Part shown: positions 1 to 6,634 of the stretch, piece after piece | How positions within the stretch are numbered: position 1 is the first letter of the stretch | Layout: every line of letters starts with the position of its first letter | Virus record (IMG/VR): IMGVR_UViG_3300033146_002684 | Location: 1 to 29,625 of that record | Origin: a virus | Direction: 5' to 3' (one strand) | Length of the DNA: 29,625 nt | Notes under the pieces: model-generated | The model's database searches: none | What the model was told of the DNA's origin: nothing | The model's input: the letters and a program-made list of their open reading frames with translations, nothing else | Translations under genes and position numbers: made by a program

Positions 1-1014
1 GACGGCGACGGCCTCACCGACGCTGAAGAAACTCTCGTGTACGGAACAGATCCAGCCATCGCTGATAGCGACGGCGATTCTTTTCCGGACGGGTTCGAAA
101 TTCACAACCTGGCAAAGTACGACGCCAGTCCGCTCGTGAAAGACATCTTTCTCGAGACTGACTGGGTTGATGGCAGTAGCGAAGTATGCCAGGACATGTC
201 TCCTTACACGGAACGCCCGACTCGCAGACCCATTGACTCTTATGATGGCATCTACCCATGGCCTATGGAATATCGTGGCGTGAATATTGTCCAGGAAGCC
301 CTGGATATGTTCATGGACCAGGGCATTAAGCTACACTTTGATTACGGTCAGGGTTATCCGTATGATGGGGGCAATCAGATTCTTGATCCAGATTTGCTTG
401 ATATGTATTATCCCCTCGAGCTTTGGAGCGCAAAAGAAGAATACATGGATCCAGCCAGACAGGGTGTGTTTCATTACTGTCTTATTACTGAGAGTAATTC
501 TTCTCATGTAACCGGTAAAGCAGAAGTTGGCGGTGATGATCTGACCCATGCTACCAACGCTTGCTACGAAACAAGGATTAAAACAATAATCCATGAGTTG
601 GGTCATAATCTTGGTCTATTGCATGGTGGCCCGGAATCAATGAACTATAAGCCAAATTATATTTCTATCATGAATTATAAGTATATTCCTGGTGTACCGA
701 CTGACGAGTGTGGTGAAACACTACAAGCGACCAGTCCGTATGTTTTACTAAGATTCTCTGACGGAATCCGGCTACCAATTGATGAACATGCTGTTGACGA
801 GGTCGCCGGGCTATGCGGAACGGGTCGTACTGACCTCAACAGAGACTATGTTTTCCAGACAGAGTTTTATGAAGAGGATCTCAACTACGATGGTAACATC
901 GGGATGCTCTACGACTACAACGACTGGGATACCATGGTCTGGAACATCTATGGTATGCCGGCTAACGACCCCGGCCGTGCGGCTGAGGTCGAGAGTATTG
1001 GTTGTGATTTCTGA
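1..1014 (+). CDS. Metzincin-type zinc metalloprotease with TSP3-like calcium-binding repeats (5' partial)
   Basis: The reading frame is open at the left window edge; 337 residues are visible and the true start lies upstream. Residues 1-41 contain two Asp-rich DGDGLTD / DSDGDSFPDG units, the pattern of bacterial thrombospondin type-3 calcium-binding repeats. The catalytic motif HELGHNLGLLH is at residues 198-208 (zinc ligands H198, H202, H208; general base E199). A Met-turn (SIMNY, M224) follows 16 residues later, which together define a metzincin (HExxHxxGxxH plus Met-turn). This predicts a calcium-stabilised, zinc-dependent endopeptidase, probably extracellular or virion-borne. No signal peptide can be judged because the N-terminus is missing. 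The first about 250 bases look more GC-rich than the rest, which could reflect acquisition from a cellular genome. The class is confident; the phage role (host-surface or matrix digestion) is inference. Confidence 0.85.
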   Translation, partial: DGDGLTDAEETLVYGTDPAIADSDGDSFPDGFEIHNLAKYDASPLVKDIFLETDWVDGSSEVCQDMSPYTERPTRRPIDSYDGIYPWPMEYRGVNIVQEALDMFMDQGIKLHFDYGQGYPYDGGNQILDPDLLDMYYPLELWSAKEEYMDPARQGVFHYCLITESNSSHVTGKAEVGGDDLTHATNACYETRIKTIIHELGHNLGLLHGGPESMNYKPNYISIMNYKYIPGVPTDECGETLQATSPYVLLRFSDGIRLPIDEHAVDEVAGLCGTGRTDLNRDYVFQTEFYEEDLNYDGNIGMLYDYNDWDTMVWNIYGMPANDPGRAAEVESIGCDF

Positions 1015-1038
1015 AAAAAAATACCTAAATTCAGGTAT
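1014..1038 (-). terminator. Possible intrinsic terminator of the leftward small-gene operon
   Basis: Inverted repeat ATACCT (1021-1026) / AGGTAT (1033-1038) with a 6-nt loop. Read on the minus strand it is followed by eight T residues (complement of the A-run 1014-1021). The stem is only 6 bp and AT-rich, so strength is uncertain. It overlaps the rightward promoter at 1034 and could equally be an operator. Confidence 0.4.
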
Positions 1039-1043
1039 AAGTA
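1034..1043 (+). promoter_or_regulatory. GGTATAAGTA promoter motif (copy 1)
   Basis: Exact copy of the motif also seen at 2038 and 28648 and, with a final T, at 18333. TATAAG (1036-1041) would serve as the -10 element, placing transcription start at about G1048. That is precisely the first base of a 10-bp hairpin that opens the candidate RNA. This copy lacks the TG extension seen at the other three, and no -35 element is evident. Confidence 0.55.
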
Positions 1044-1047
1044 ATAT

Positions 1048-1264
1048 GGAGGAATACGAAGTGTTTCTCCCTCGCGTCTCGCTCTAGGGAGCGCGGTAAG
1101 ATTGTGTTACGTACGAACACAGTCGAGGCAAAGAACCCTCCTGACGGAGGGGAGTAGTCTAGAGGGGCCTGGCGATGCCCAAAAATTACAAATACCGCCA
1201 CACCGGGGAATGAAGACAGCGATGTCAACCTGGTGGAAGAAATATGGTACGCCCAGTTTCTTTT
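1048..1264 (+). ncRNA. Candidate structured non-coding RNA (novel, about 215 nt)
   Basis: There is no convincing ORF here, but there are many nested inverted repeats just downstream of a phage promoter motif. Hairpins read from sequence: 1048-1057/1061-1070 (10 bp including G-U pairs, GAA loop); 1080-1084/1089-1093; 1100-1108/1116-1124 (9 bp); 1136-1141/1146-1151 (6 bp, TGAC loop); 1165-1168/1177-1180. A composite domain follows: 1201-1207/1229-1235 (7 bp), an asymmetric internal loop, then 1215-1218/1223-1226 capped by a GCGA GNRA tetraloop, all enclosed by 1193-1197/1245-1249. The RNA ends in a U-rich tract (TTTCTTTT, 1257-1264) where the convergent gene stops. I do not recognise tmRNA, RNase P, 6S, tRNA, riboswitch or group I/II intron signatures. 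Function is unknown. Confidence 0.55.
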
Positions 1265-1439
1265 AGCTCTTAACAGCTTTCTCTAGCATCTCTAAAATAG
1301 TCTCTGGGACTTTGTGTTTCAGAATGTGTTCTCTGGATCCGATAACCAGGCCGCCCTTAAATTCATAGAAGGCTACACACAAAAATCCCGGGCCACCCTT
1401 CATGGGGTCCGGGGGCATGTACTCAGCTTCGGTATCCAT
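1263..1439 (-). CDS. Small hypothetical protein (58 aa)
   Basis: Short leftward ORF starting at ATG 1439 (MDTEAEYMPPDP...) and ending in TAA at 1263. It overlaps the 3' end of the preceding 96-residue ORF by 40 bases in another frame, as expected for compact phage operons. The sequence is protein-like: an acidic/proline-rich start, a beta-type segment (FLCVAFYEFKGGLVIG) and an amphipathic helical end (PETILEMLEKAVKS). The ribosome-binding site is weak (a GGA about 6 bases upstream), so translation is probably coupled to the gene before it. The family is not recognised. It ends two bases inside the U-rich end of the convergent candidate RNA. Confidence 0.5.
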   Translation of the reverse strand: MDTEAEYMPPDPMKGGPGFLCVAFYEFKGGLVIGSREHILKHKVPETILEMLEKAVKS

Positions 1440-1690
1440 TTTTTCCGGAGTTCTTCAACCACTGCGTCAAAGACTGGCGGGATGGCAAAATCATCTCTAA
1501 AGTTAAACTTAATAGTAACGAACCCGCAATCCGGATCAAGCGTTGCGTGATAGTTAAAGAAATCACACGACGCTTTCCACTCGTCGGCTGCCTCTATTTT
1601 GATTTCGCCGATTTTATCGATTTGTTCTACTCTTTCTTCAATTTTTCCCATAATATAAACATGAGTGGGTTTCCGTCCATATCTCCCCAC
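1400..1690 (-). CDS. Hypothetical protein (96 aa from GTG; 83 aa from ATG 1651)
   Basis: Middle gene of the leftward operon 2013-1263. The longest form starts at GTG 1690, but the AGGAGG there lies only about 2 bases upstream, which is too close. The internal ATG at 1651 (MGKIEERVEQ...) is a reasonable alternative. The protein has a charged helical N-terminus, a middle part with two cysteines (KASCDFFNYHATLDPDCGFVT) and a helix DAVVEELRKKW near the end. No family is recognised. The first part overlaps the preceding gene in another frame. Confidence 0.5.
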   Translation of the reverse strand: MGRYGRKPTHVYIMGKIEERVEQIDKIGEIKIEAADEWKASCDFFNYHATLDPDCGFVTIKFNFRDDFAIPPVFDAVVEELRKKWIPKLSTCPRTP

Positions 1691-2013
1691 TCCCTCCTTT
1701 CTAAAATTCTAATTCCCCCTCGCTCGCTTTGAGTGAGTAATCTTGATGCTTCAGCATGTTGTTCAGTATTAAGAGCCATAATAGAGCAGTCGAAAGCTTG
1801 TTCCGATGTTTTATGTTTTTTTGCGGACTCGTATTCTAGCCATTCAAGTGTCATTAAAACTATACCCGTTAAGGTCGTTTCAATTACTTCTTTCTTTTTT
1901 ATTAATCTACTTGGTTGCTGTTTTATAAAAGACAACTGCATCATAGCATCTGTTTTCTCGTTATCATCTGCCAGGTTGTATGACTTTATGTACACTTTCT
2001 TCTTAAACCTCAT
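1627..2013 (-). CDS. Hypothetical protein (128 aa)
   Basis: First gene of the leftward operon. ATG 2013 opens MRFKKKVYIKSYNLADDNEK. The sequence is rich in charged residues with predicted amphipathic helices (residues about 48-66 and 75-95) and no transmembrane segment. No Shine-Dalgarno motif precedes the ATG. The upstream minus strand carries a promoter-like TTTACT element and an AT-rich -10 region ending only a few bases before the start, so the mRNA may be leaderless or nearly so. The coding strand is supported by the absence of a better ORF on the plus strand and by the divergent arrangement with the 46-residue gene. Family and function are unknown. Confidence 0.5.
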   Translation of the reverse strand: MRFKKKVYIKSYNLADDNEKTDAMMQLSFIKQQPSRLIKKKEVIETTLTGIVLMTLEWLEYESAKKHKTSEQAFDCSIMALNTEQHAEASRLLTQSERGGIRILERREWGDMDGNPLMFILWEKLKKE

Positions 2014-2018
2014 GATAG

Positions 2019-2050
2019 TTATTAAACATTATTTTTTGGTATAAGTAAAG
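2019..2050 (-). promoter_or_regulatory. Candidate leftward promoter overlapping copy 2
   Basis: Minus strand reads TTTACTTATACC followed by an AT-rich stretch with AATAATGT and TTAATA/TAATAA, ending just before ATG 2013. TTTACT fits a weak -35 (4 of 6 against TTGACA) at about 18 bases from TTAATA. The TTTACTTATA part is the complement of the rightward TATAAGTAAA, so the two core promoters share DNA. The same arrangement recurs before the terminase gene. Confidence 0.35.
2038..2047 (+). promoter_or_regulatory. GGTATAAGTA promoter motif (copy 2)
   Basis: TGGTATAAGTA lies upstream of the 46-residue gene at 2088. It reads as an extended -10 element (TG-n-TATAAG, hexamer 2040-2045) with no recognisable -35. 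Predicted transcription start is near 2052, giving a leader of about 36 nt containing AGGAGG. It resembles both a sigma70 extended -10 and the T4-type late promoter TATAAATA; sequence alone cannot say which polymerase specificity uses it. Confidence 0.6.
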
Positions 2051-2087
2051 TGTTACCTCTGTAAATAATTATTTTAGGAGGTGTACA

Positions 2088-2228
2088 ATGGCTAAAAAAC
2101 AAAAAGCCAAAGAAAAGTTCGTTAAGGCTCTTGATAAGGTCATAGTAACGGTCCAAGACCCGAAGTTCGTTGAAGGCGCTCTTCAGGTATTGGCTGTTGT
2201 TAGGGCTGTAGTCACGAGAAGAAAATGA
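2088..2228 (+). CDS. Small basic protein (46 aa)
   Basis: ATG 2088 is preceded by a strong TTTAGGAGG ribosome-binding site at 7-base spacing and by the GGTATAAGTA promoter 50 bases upstream. A hairpin-plus-T-run terminator follows the stop codon, so this is a complete monocistronic unit. The product begins MAKKQKAKEKFVKALDKVIV, is Lys-rich at the N-terminus, and ends ...LAVVRAVVTRRK; it probably forms two helices. High positive charge suggests nucleic-acid or host-protein binding, but no family is recognised. The dedicated promoter and near-ideal RBS suggest high expression. Confidence 0.75.
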   Translation: MAKKQKAKEKFVKALDKVIVTVQDPKFVEGALQVLAVVRAVVTRRK

Positions 2229-2236
2229 GCTTTGAG

Positions 2237-2263
2237 GAAAGCGTCTTATAGTCGCTTTCTTTT
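2237..2263 (+). terminator. Intrinsic terminator after the 46-aa gene
   Basis: Stem GAAAGCG (2237-2243) / CGCTTTC (2253-2259), 9-nt loop, followed directly by TTTT (2260-2263). It starts 9 bases after the stop codon and separates the small gene from the structural operon promoter at about 2269. Confidence 0.75.
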
Positions 2264-2268
2264 AGGTA

Positions 2269-2277
2269 TGATATAAT
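2269..2277 (+). promoter_or_regulatory. Extended -10 promoter of the rightward structural operon
   Basis: TGATATAAT is a perfect extended -10 (TG-n-TATAAT). The ATG of the next gene is at 2287, only 9 bases past the hexamer, so the predicted transcript has a leader of about 2-6 nt and is effectively leaderless. A GGTAT at 2265 echoes the GGTATAAGTA motif. Confidence 0.6.
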
Positions 2278-2286
2278 AATAGTGTT

Positions 2287-3063
2287 ATGTTGAGATTTTT
2301 AAATATAGACTTTTTATCTAATTATGCAGTACATGTCGAGTGGGAGTTTTTAACCTCACCCGATGATGTTTGGTCATTGCAACGAAGTGAGTCTCCGGAG
2401 GGACCGTTCTTTGATGTAAGCCCTAAACTTGATCAACTAACATGGGTAGATAAAGTTACAAATAAATTTTCTAATTACAGAGCTCTATATTACCGTATCG
2501 CAGTAGGGGGGAAATTCTCAGACATATTTCCAGTAAAGCCGGATGAAAAAACTTTTATTAGAAATCACATTGTTTGGAGGAATAACTTATTCTTACGAAG
2601 ATTCGCAGGATCCCCGTTGGCCGTTTTTGTTAAGAAAACAGTTGGGCCTCGTTGCCCTGATTGTTATGATCCTATCACAAAACGTAGCATAAAAAGTAAA
2701 TGCTCTACGTGTTTCGATACTAGTTTTGTTGGCGGATATTATTCGCCTATATTGACATATGGTCAGATTGACCCACAACAGGATATTGATGCAGCTGATA
2801 TTTTCGGAAAGAAGGAGCCGCACCAAAGTATGATTTGGGTCAGTAGTTATCCTTATGTGAATCCTCGTGACCTATTATATGACTATGCGGGTCGTGGAAG
2901 GTTTTGGAAAGTTATGAAAATTTCTAGAACAGAACATTTAAGATCCTCTGTGCGTCAAATATGTGTGATCGAAGAACTACGCAAAGACTCTATCGAATAT
3001 AGCATGAATATCCCCAAACAAGATGAATGTGATGATGTTAACATTTTTACTGAGGAGTTCTGA
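2287..3063 (+). CDS. Neck / head-tail connector-type virion protein with zinc ribbon (258 aa)
   Basis: First gene of the rightward structural operon. The N-terminal about 90 residues look like a beta-sandwich of fibronectin-III type (VEWEFLTSPDDVWSLQRSESPEGPF). A zinc-ribbon knuckle pair follows at about residues 120-140 (CPDC ... CSTC, 16 residues between pairs), then a region with aromatic/glycine motifs (GGYYSPILTYG, YDYAGRGRFWKV). Lying immediately before the tail-completion and sheath genes, it most likely belongs to the neck connecting head and tail. That role is inferred from position rather than a recognised family. No Shine-Dalgarno sequence precedes ATG 2287, and the -10 box is so close that a leaderless mRNA is likely. 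The stop overlaps the next ATG (TGATG). Confidence 0.65.
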   Translation: MLRFLNIDFLSNYAVHVEWEFLTSPDDVWSLQRSESPEGPFFDVSPKLDQLTWVDKVTNKFSNYRALYYRIAVGGKFSDIFPVKPDEKTFIRNHIVWRNNLFLRRFAGSPLAVFVKKTVGPRCPDCYDPITKRSIKSKCSTCFDTSFVGGYYSPILTYGQIDPQQDIDAADIFGKKEPHQSMIWVSSYPYVNPRDLLYDYAGRGRFWKVMKISRTEHLRSSVRQICVIEELRKDSIEYSMNIPKQDECDDVNIFTEEF

Positions 3064-3662
3064 TGTTTAGAGATAGATATATCAATGTTTCGTGGAACGT
3101 AAAAGCTGGATTGATTTCTTACCTAAGAGAAGTATTCAAGGATATCGACGATTTCGTTTATAACGATGACGAAACAATTACTAAGATAGATATAACAGAT
3201 CAGACCCCAAAAAAAGAGTCCATAGAAGCACGTCCAGCAATCGTGATTCAGAGGGGAATCATTAGGGACGCTCCCGAGACCAGTACGTTGAACGATGGAC
3301 TTCGTAATATTAACACAAAGACAGGGGAAACAACCTACAGTATATTGACTATGTGTGATATTATAATAAGATGTTGTTCTAGAGAGGGGATGGAGGCAGA
3401 CTACTTAGCATCACTAGTTCGAATGATGATAAGAGCTGACCCCAGACCGCTGAACACGTTAGGGATGAAATTAAGTAACATGCCAATCATCGGAATGGAA
3501 GAAAATCTAAATGATGTTCCAGGGGCTGTTGTCGTGCCAATTAATTTTTCTGTAACATTCGCCCAGCAGTGGAGGATTACATATCATCCGCTCAATAAGA
3601 TCAACAGCTTGCAAGCTAATATTTCCGGGTGGCAGACATTAACCTACCCGATCAAGGAGTGA
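3063..3662 (+). CDS. Putative tail-completion / tail-terminator protein (199 aa)
   Basis: Starts at ATG 3063 inside the TGATG overlap with the preceding stop, with GAGGAG just upstream, so it is translationally coupled. Features are an N-terminal helix (AGLISYLREVFKDID), a beta strand AIVIQRG, a central strand/helix segment (YSILTMCDIIIRCCSREGMEADYLASLVRMMI) and a C-terminal beta segment with VVVPINFSVTFAQQW. This architecture, and a position directly before the tail sheath, fit the terminator/neck family that caps the tail tube below the connector (the role of T4 gp15). It is assigned by context and fold impression only. Confidence 0.55.
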   Translation: MFRDRYINVSWNVKAGLISYLREVFKDIDDFVYNDDETITKIDITDQTPKKESIEARPAIVIQRGIIRDAPETSTLNDGLRNINTKTGETTYSILTMCDIIIRCCSREGMEADYLASLVRMMIRADPRPLNTLGMKLSNMPIIGMEENLNDVPGAVVVPINFSVTFAQQWRITYHPLNKINSLQANISGWQTLTYPIKE

Positions 3663-3667
3663 CACGT

Positions 3668-6634
3668 ATGGCATACGTAAAACCGGGTGTGAAAATCATC
3701 CAAGAGTTCCGGAACCTCACTCCGAACATAAACAAACCTGATCTCCCGGCCGCTATTGTCGGTCCTTGTTTTCAAGTTGTTCGGAAAGAAAAAGTCTTAG
3801 ACGAAGTACCCTTTTCAGAAGTTTCTGATATCATTGAAGTTGCTGATACAGCAACAATTAACGCTCACGGAGAATATGTCTTAACCACAAACTATGTAAT
3901 TGGTAGTCGTAACGTAGACGTTTCTTATACTTATGATAACGGTGGATCACCGTTTACTCGCCGGGTTGGATTTGATTTATCCGATTCCGGTGTTGACATG
4001 ACTGATCTTACGGCACCTGTTGCGCCTGGAATCAGTGATATGACTCAACCCGCTCTGTTTAGAGAGCTTGTTAGGCTAAATGCATCTAAAAGATTTAATG
4101 TTTTGCCTAATGCGGCTGATCCAGCTGCAGTTGCAGCTCTTACTCCTACGGGTATGTGGGATCTTTGCCAAGAAGACGCTGGTAGCACATGGTGGACAAG
4201 TTATGTTAGTGGGCTTCCGGCTGATATTACCGCTGGCGACACTATGGTTGGTATTACTTATGGATACTTGTTCGAAGAGTTATTGATTGCTGGATCTGAA
4301 GTAACATTTGTGATCAATAAAGCGCAGACAAACGAAGAAGTATTCACAATCTCTGGTACGTCAAACGGCCCATGGGGATCCGGCTTCAACGGGCATTCTT
4401 TTAACACAACAGCGATGGCTAATAATCATGAAGCCGGAGAATCTGTTGAAGTTTACTTGACCGCTGGCGCAGCGCCGTTAGCTCTCACCGCGCAAGCTGC
4501 CGCCGCTGGGGGAACAACATGTTCTACAGCAAGTACTGGTACGCTTAGTAATGGTGATTACGTTACAATTACTGGTACAACCAGTTATAACGGTACGTTT
4601 AAAGTATCGAATGTGGTAGCAAATACCTCATTTGATATTCCGGTAACTTTTGTTGCTGATGACGCTGCTGGTAGTGCTGATATCTTAGAACAAAATAAAT
4701 GGATACCCGTAGACGTGACATCTTACATGCCTGCAGTGCCTGCTGACCGCACGATTACGTCGGATCGCATCAGACTCAACTTTGATGTAATTGCTGGTGA
4801 TACCATTGATTACACTGTTCGTGGTTGGCCGGTTACTATTCCATACCCTAATCCTCAGAACTACATCTCTCCGGTCATTGATCAGTCAAGTGTTGAGTTC
4901 TACATGAAAGATGCCTGGGTTGAGGTAGTCGATGTCCATACTGGCGCACAATCAATTGAAACCTCTTATGTCGTAGCGAACGTAGCCGTAGGCTCACAAA
5001 CGTTGCAAGTGAAGGGCGCGGAATCTTTCTTAGACCCGGGTGATACTTTCCAGGTTGGGAATGAGATATACAAGGCCCGCACAATCGCTGGTGATAATGT
5101 CACCCTCGATGTAGTTGCACACCCCGCTGGTTTAGCTGGCGCGCTCTCTGCAAACGATGTTGTTTTCAACTTGCCTTACCACTCTGGTTTTAGAGCTGGA
5201 CTCAGGTACTTCATTGACGAAAACGTAGATTTTGCTGCTGAGGGCGTAATTCCTGGAGATAAGATTGTGATCGACAACAATGGCGGCACTTATCTTGTCC
5301 AGGAGGTCGAGGGTAACAAGATTACACTGACAAGTGAGATTTACCATACTGTTATTTCGGCACAAACTACGCCATCTGGATCGGGAGATACTGACCAATA
5401 TGGGTACCGAATCCACAGATACTATGAAGAATTTAAACTTCCTCAGGGTTATGAGTATGGGCAAGACTATATTGCACAGCTTAATGATGTTCTTCTGGTT
5501 GCCATAGAAGACGAAGACGGTAATCCGGCTATCAGCGGGATTTTGTCGATCTCTTATAGAGCGTTCAGGGTCGATGCCCCGCAACGTAGAGAATATGAAA
5601 CAACTGATGAACTTAAATCTGTAATGGAAATAGACGTATGGAACCCGCTTGGTTTTGGTATTTATTGTTCCTTAATCAATACACTTACACCCGTCACAGG
5701 GGTTGCATTAACTCAGGATACTGAGCTCGGTTACGCTGAGGCTCTTGAACTTGAAGAAAACTATGCAGATTATGCCTTTGTTCCACTCAGTCAGAGTACG
5801 ACAGTGGCAAGCATGTTTTATAGTCACATAACCCAAATGTCCTTGCCAGAGCATTCTAAGTTCAGAATTGGACTTTATAATACTCCGTTGCAAACTACTC
5901 GTGACGTAGTCGAAGACTATCAAGGTAGCCTTGACGGAGCACCTTCGGAGATTATTATGAGTAGATACAGTTTTGTGCTTAATGACAACGAAGGAGATTT
6001 CTTTGTCAATAACATCAGACCTGGGCAAAAAATTACGTTTAACCGTAACCCGTTGCAACAAGTCACAAAAGACAGTATTGGTACGGTAGTCGCTGGCCCA
6101 TCTGCTTATTCCACGACAGGAATATTTAAGGTGAAAAAGATTAACACGGCTACCAAACTTGAGTTTGGTCTTTTTGACGCAGAATCCGGCAGGGAACTTC
6201 AAATCATATTTGATGACTTAGCTGGCCAGACCACTACACTCCAGCTTGATGTCAATACAGCTCCAGTTCTTGGGATCGTTGATTATACAATCACTCGCGA
6301 TCTTGATAAAAATGAGCAAGCTGAAACTATTGGGTCTATCGCCGCAAGCTATTTAAATCGTAGATCCTATATCATCTGGCCAGATAAGATTGAGGTTTCG
6401 TTTAATAACGAAGTTACTGAACAACCTGGTTATTATCTTGCTTGCATGATTGCTGGCATGATCGCGCATGACCGGTGTCGAGGGGCTTCTTCATTCCAAT
6501 ACATACTTCAGCGAAACACAGCTGAACAAAATGGCAGAGAAGGGTGTTTACATTGTTGTCCAAGATGTTCCCGGTGCTCTTCCTTATTCAAGACATCAAC
6601 TGTCTTCCGATCCGAGTACATTGCAGACAGCTGA
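3668..6634 (+). CDS. Tail sheath protein, N-terminal and middle domains (reading frame disrupted at the 3' end)
   Basis: ATG 3668 has AAGGAG at 8-base spacing and opens MAYVKPGVKI; a GTG at 3629 has no suitable RBS. The N-terminus has the sheath signature PAAIVGP (residues about 27-33). Near residues 265-340 is an inserted beta domain (YVTITGTTSYNGTFKVSNV...) of the FCCH-like type common in phage virion proteins. The conserved sheath core follows (WNPLGFGIYCSL, YAFVPLSQSTTVASMF, then SYIIWPDKI and YYLACMIAGMIA). Just after MIAGMIA this frame becomes non-homologous (HDRCRG...), while the true C-terminal domain continues in the next frame from 6468. About 10-13 residues that normally follow in sheath proteins seem absent. 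Sheath subunits form the contractile tail exterior. As read, the protein would be non-functional without frame restoration. Confidence 0.9.
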   Translation: MAYVKPGVKIIQEFRNLTPNINKPDLPAAIVGPCFQVVRKEKVLDEVPFSEVSDIIEVADTATINAHGEYVLTTNYVIGSRNVDVSYTYDNGGSPFTRRVGFDLSDSGVDMTDLTAPVAPGISDMTQPALFRELVRLNASKRFNVLPNAADPAAVAALTPTGMWDLCQEDAGSTWWTSYVSGLPADITAGDTMVGITYGYLFEELLIAGSEVTFVINKAQTNEEVFTISGTSNGPWGSGFNGHSFNTTAMANNHEAGESVEVYLTAGAAPLALTAQAAAAGGTTCSTASTGTLSNGDYVTITGTTSYNGTFKVSNVVANTSFDIPVTFVADDAAGSADILEQNKWIPVDVTSYMPAVPADRTITSDRIRLNFDVIAGDTIDYTVRGWPVTIPYPNPQNYISPVIDQSSVEFYMKDAWVEVVDVHTGAQSIETSYVVANVAVGSQTLQVKGAESFLDPGDTFQVGNEIYKARTIAGDNVTLDVVAHPAGLAGALSANDVVFNLPYHSGFRAGLRYFIDENVDFAAEGVIPGDKIVIDNNGGTYLVQEVEGNKITLTSEIYHTVISAQTTPSGSGDTDQYGYRIHRYYEEFKLPQGYEYGQDYIAQLNDVLLVAIEDEDGNPAISGILSISYRAFRVDAPQRREYETTDELKSVMEIDVWNPLGFGIYCSLINTLTPVTGVALTQDTELGYAEALELEENYADYAFVPLSQSTTVASMFYSHITQMSLPEHSKFRIGLYNTPLQTTRDVVEDYQGSLDGAPSEIIMSRYSFVLNDNEGDFFVNNIRPGQKITFNRNPLQQVTKDSIGTVVAGPSAYSTTGIFKVKKINTATKLEFGLFDAESGRELQIIFDDLAGQTTTLQLDVNTAPVLGIVDYTITRDLDKNEQAETIGSIAASYLNRRSYIIWPDKIEVSFNNEVTEQPGYYLACMIAGMIAHDRCRGASSFQYILQRNTAEQNGREGCLHCCPRCSRCSSLFKTSTVFRSEYIADS

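Noticed and set aside
1031-1228. 65-aa leftward ORF across the candidate RNA
   Set aside because: It has no RBS, runs through stacked hairpins and has a composition expected from a shadow of structured RNA.
1733-2044. 103-aa rightward ORF opposite the 128-aa gene
   Set aside because: Cys/Ser/Phe-rich composition of an antisense shadow, no RBS, and it runs into the promoter region.
6440-6634. Programmed +1 frameshift in the sheath gene
   Set aside because: No slippery codon with a stop or stimulatory hairpin at the junction, and residues normally present there appear to be missing; deletion or misassembly fits better.
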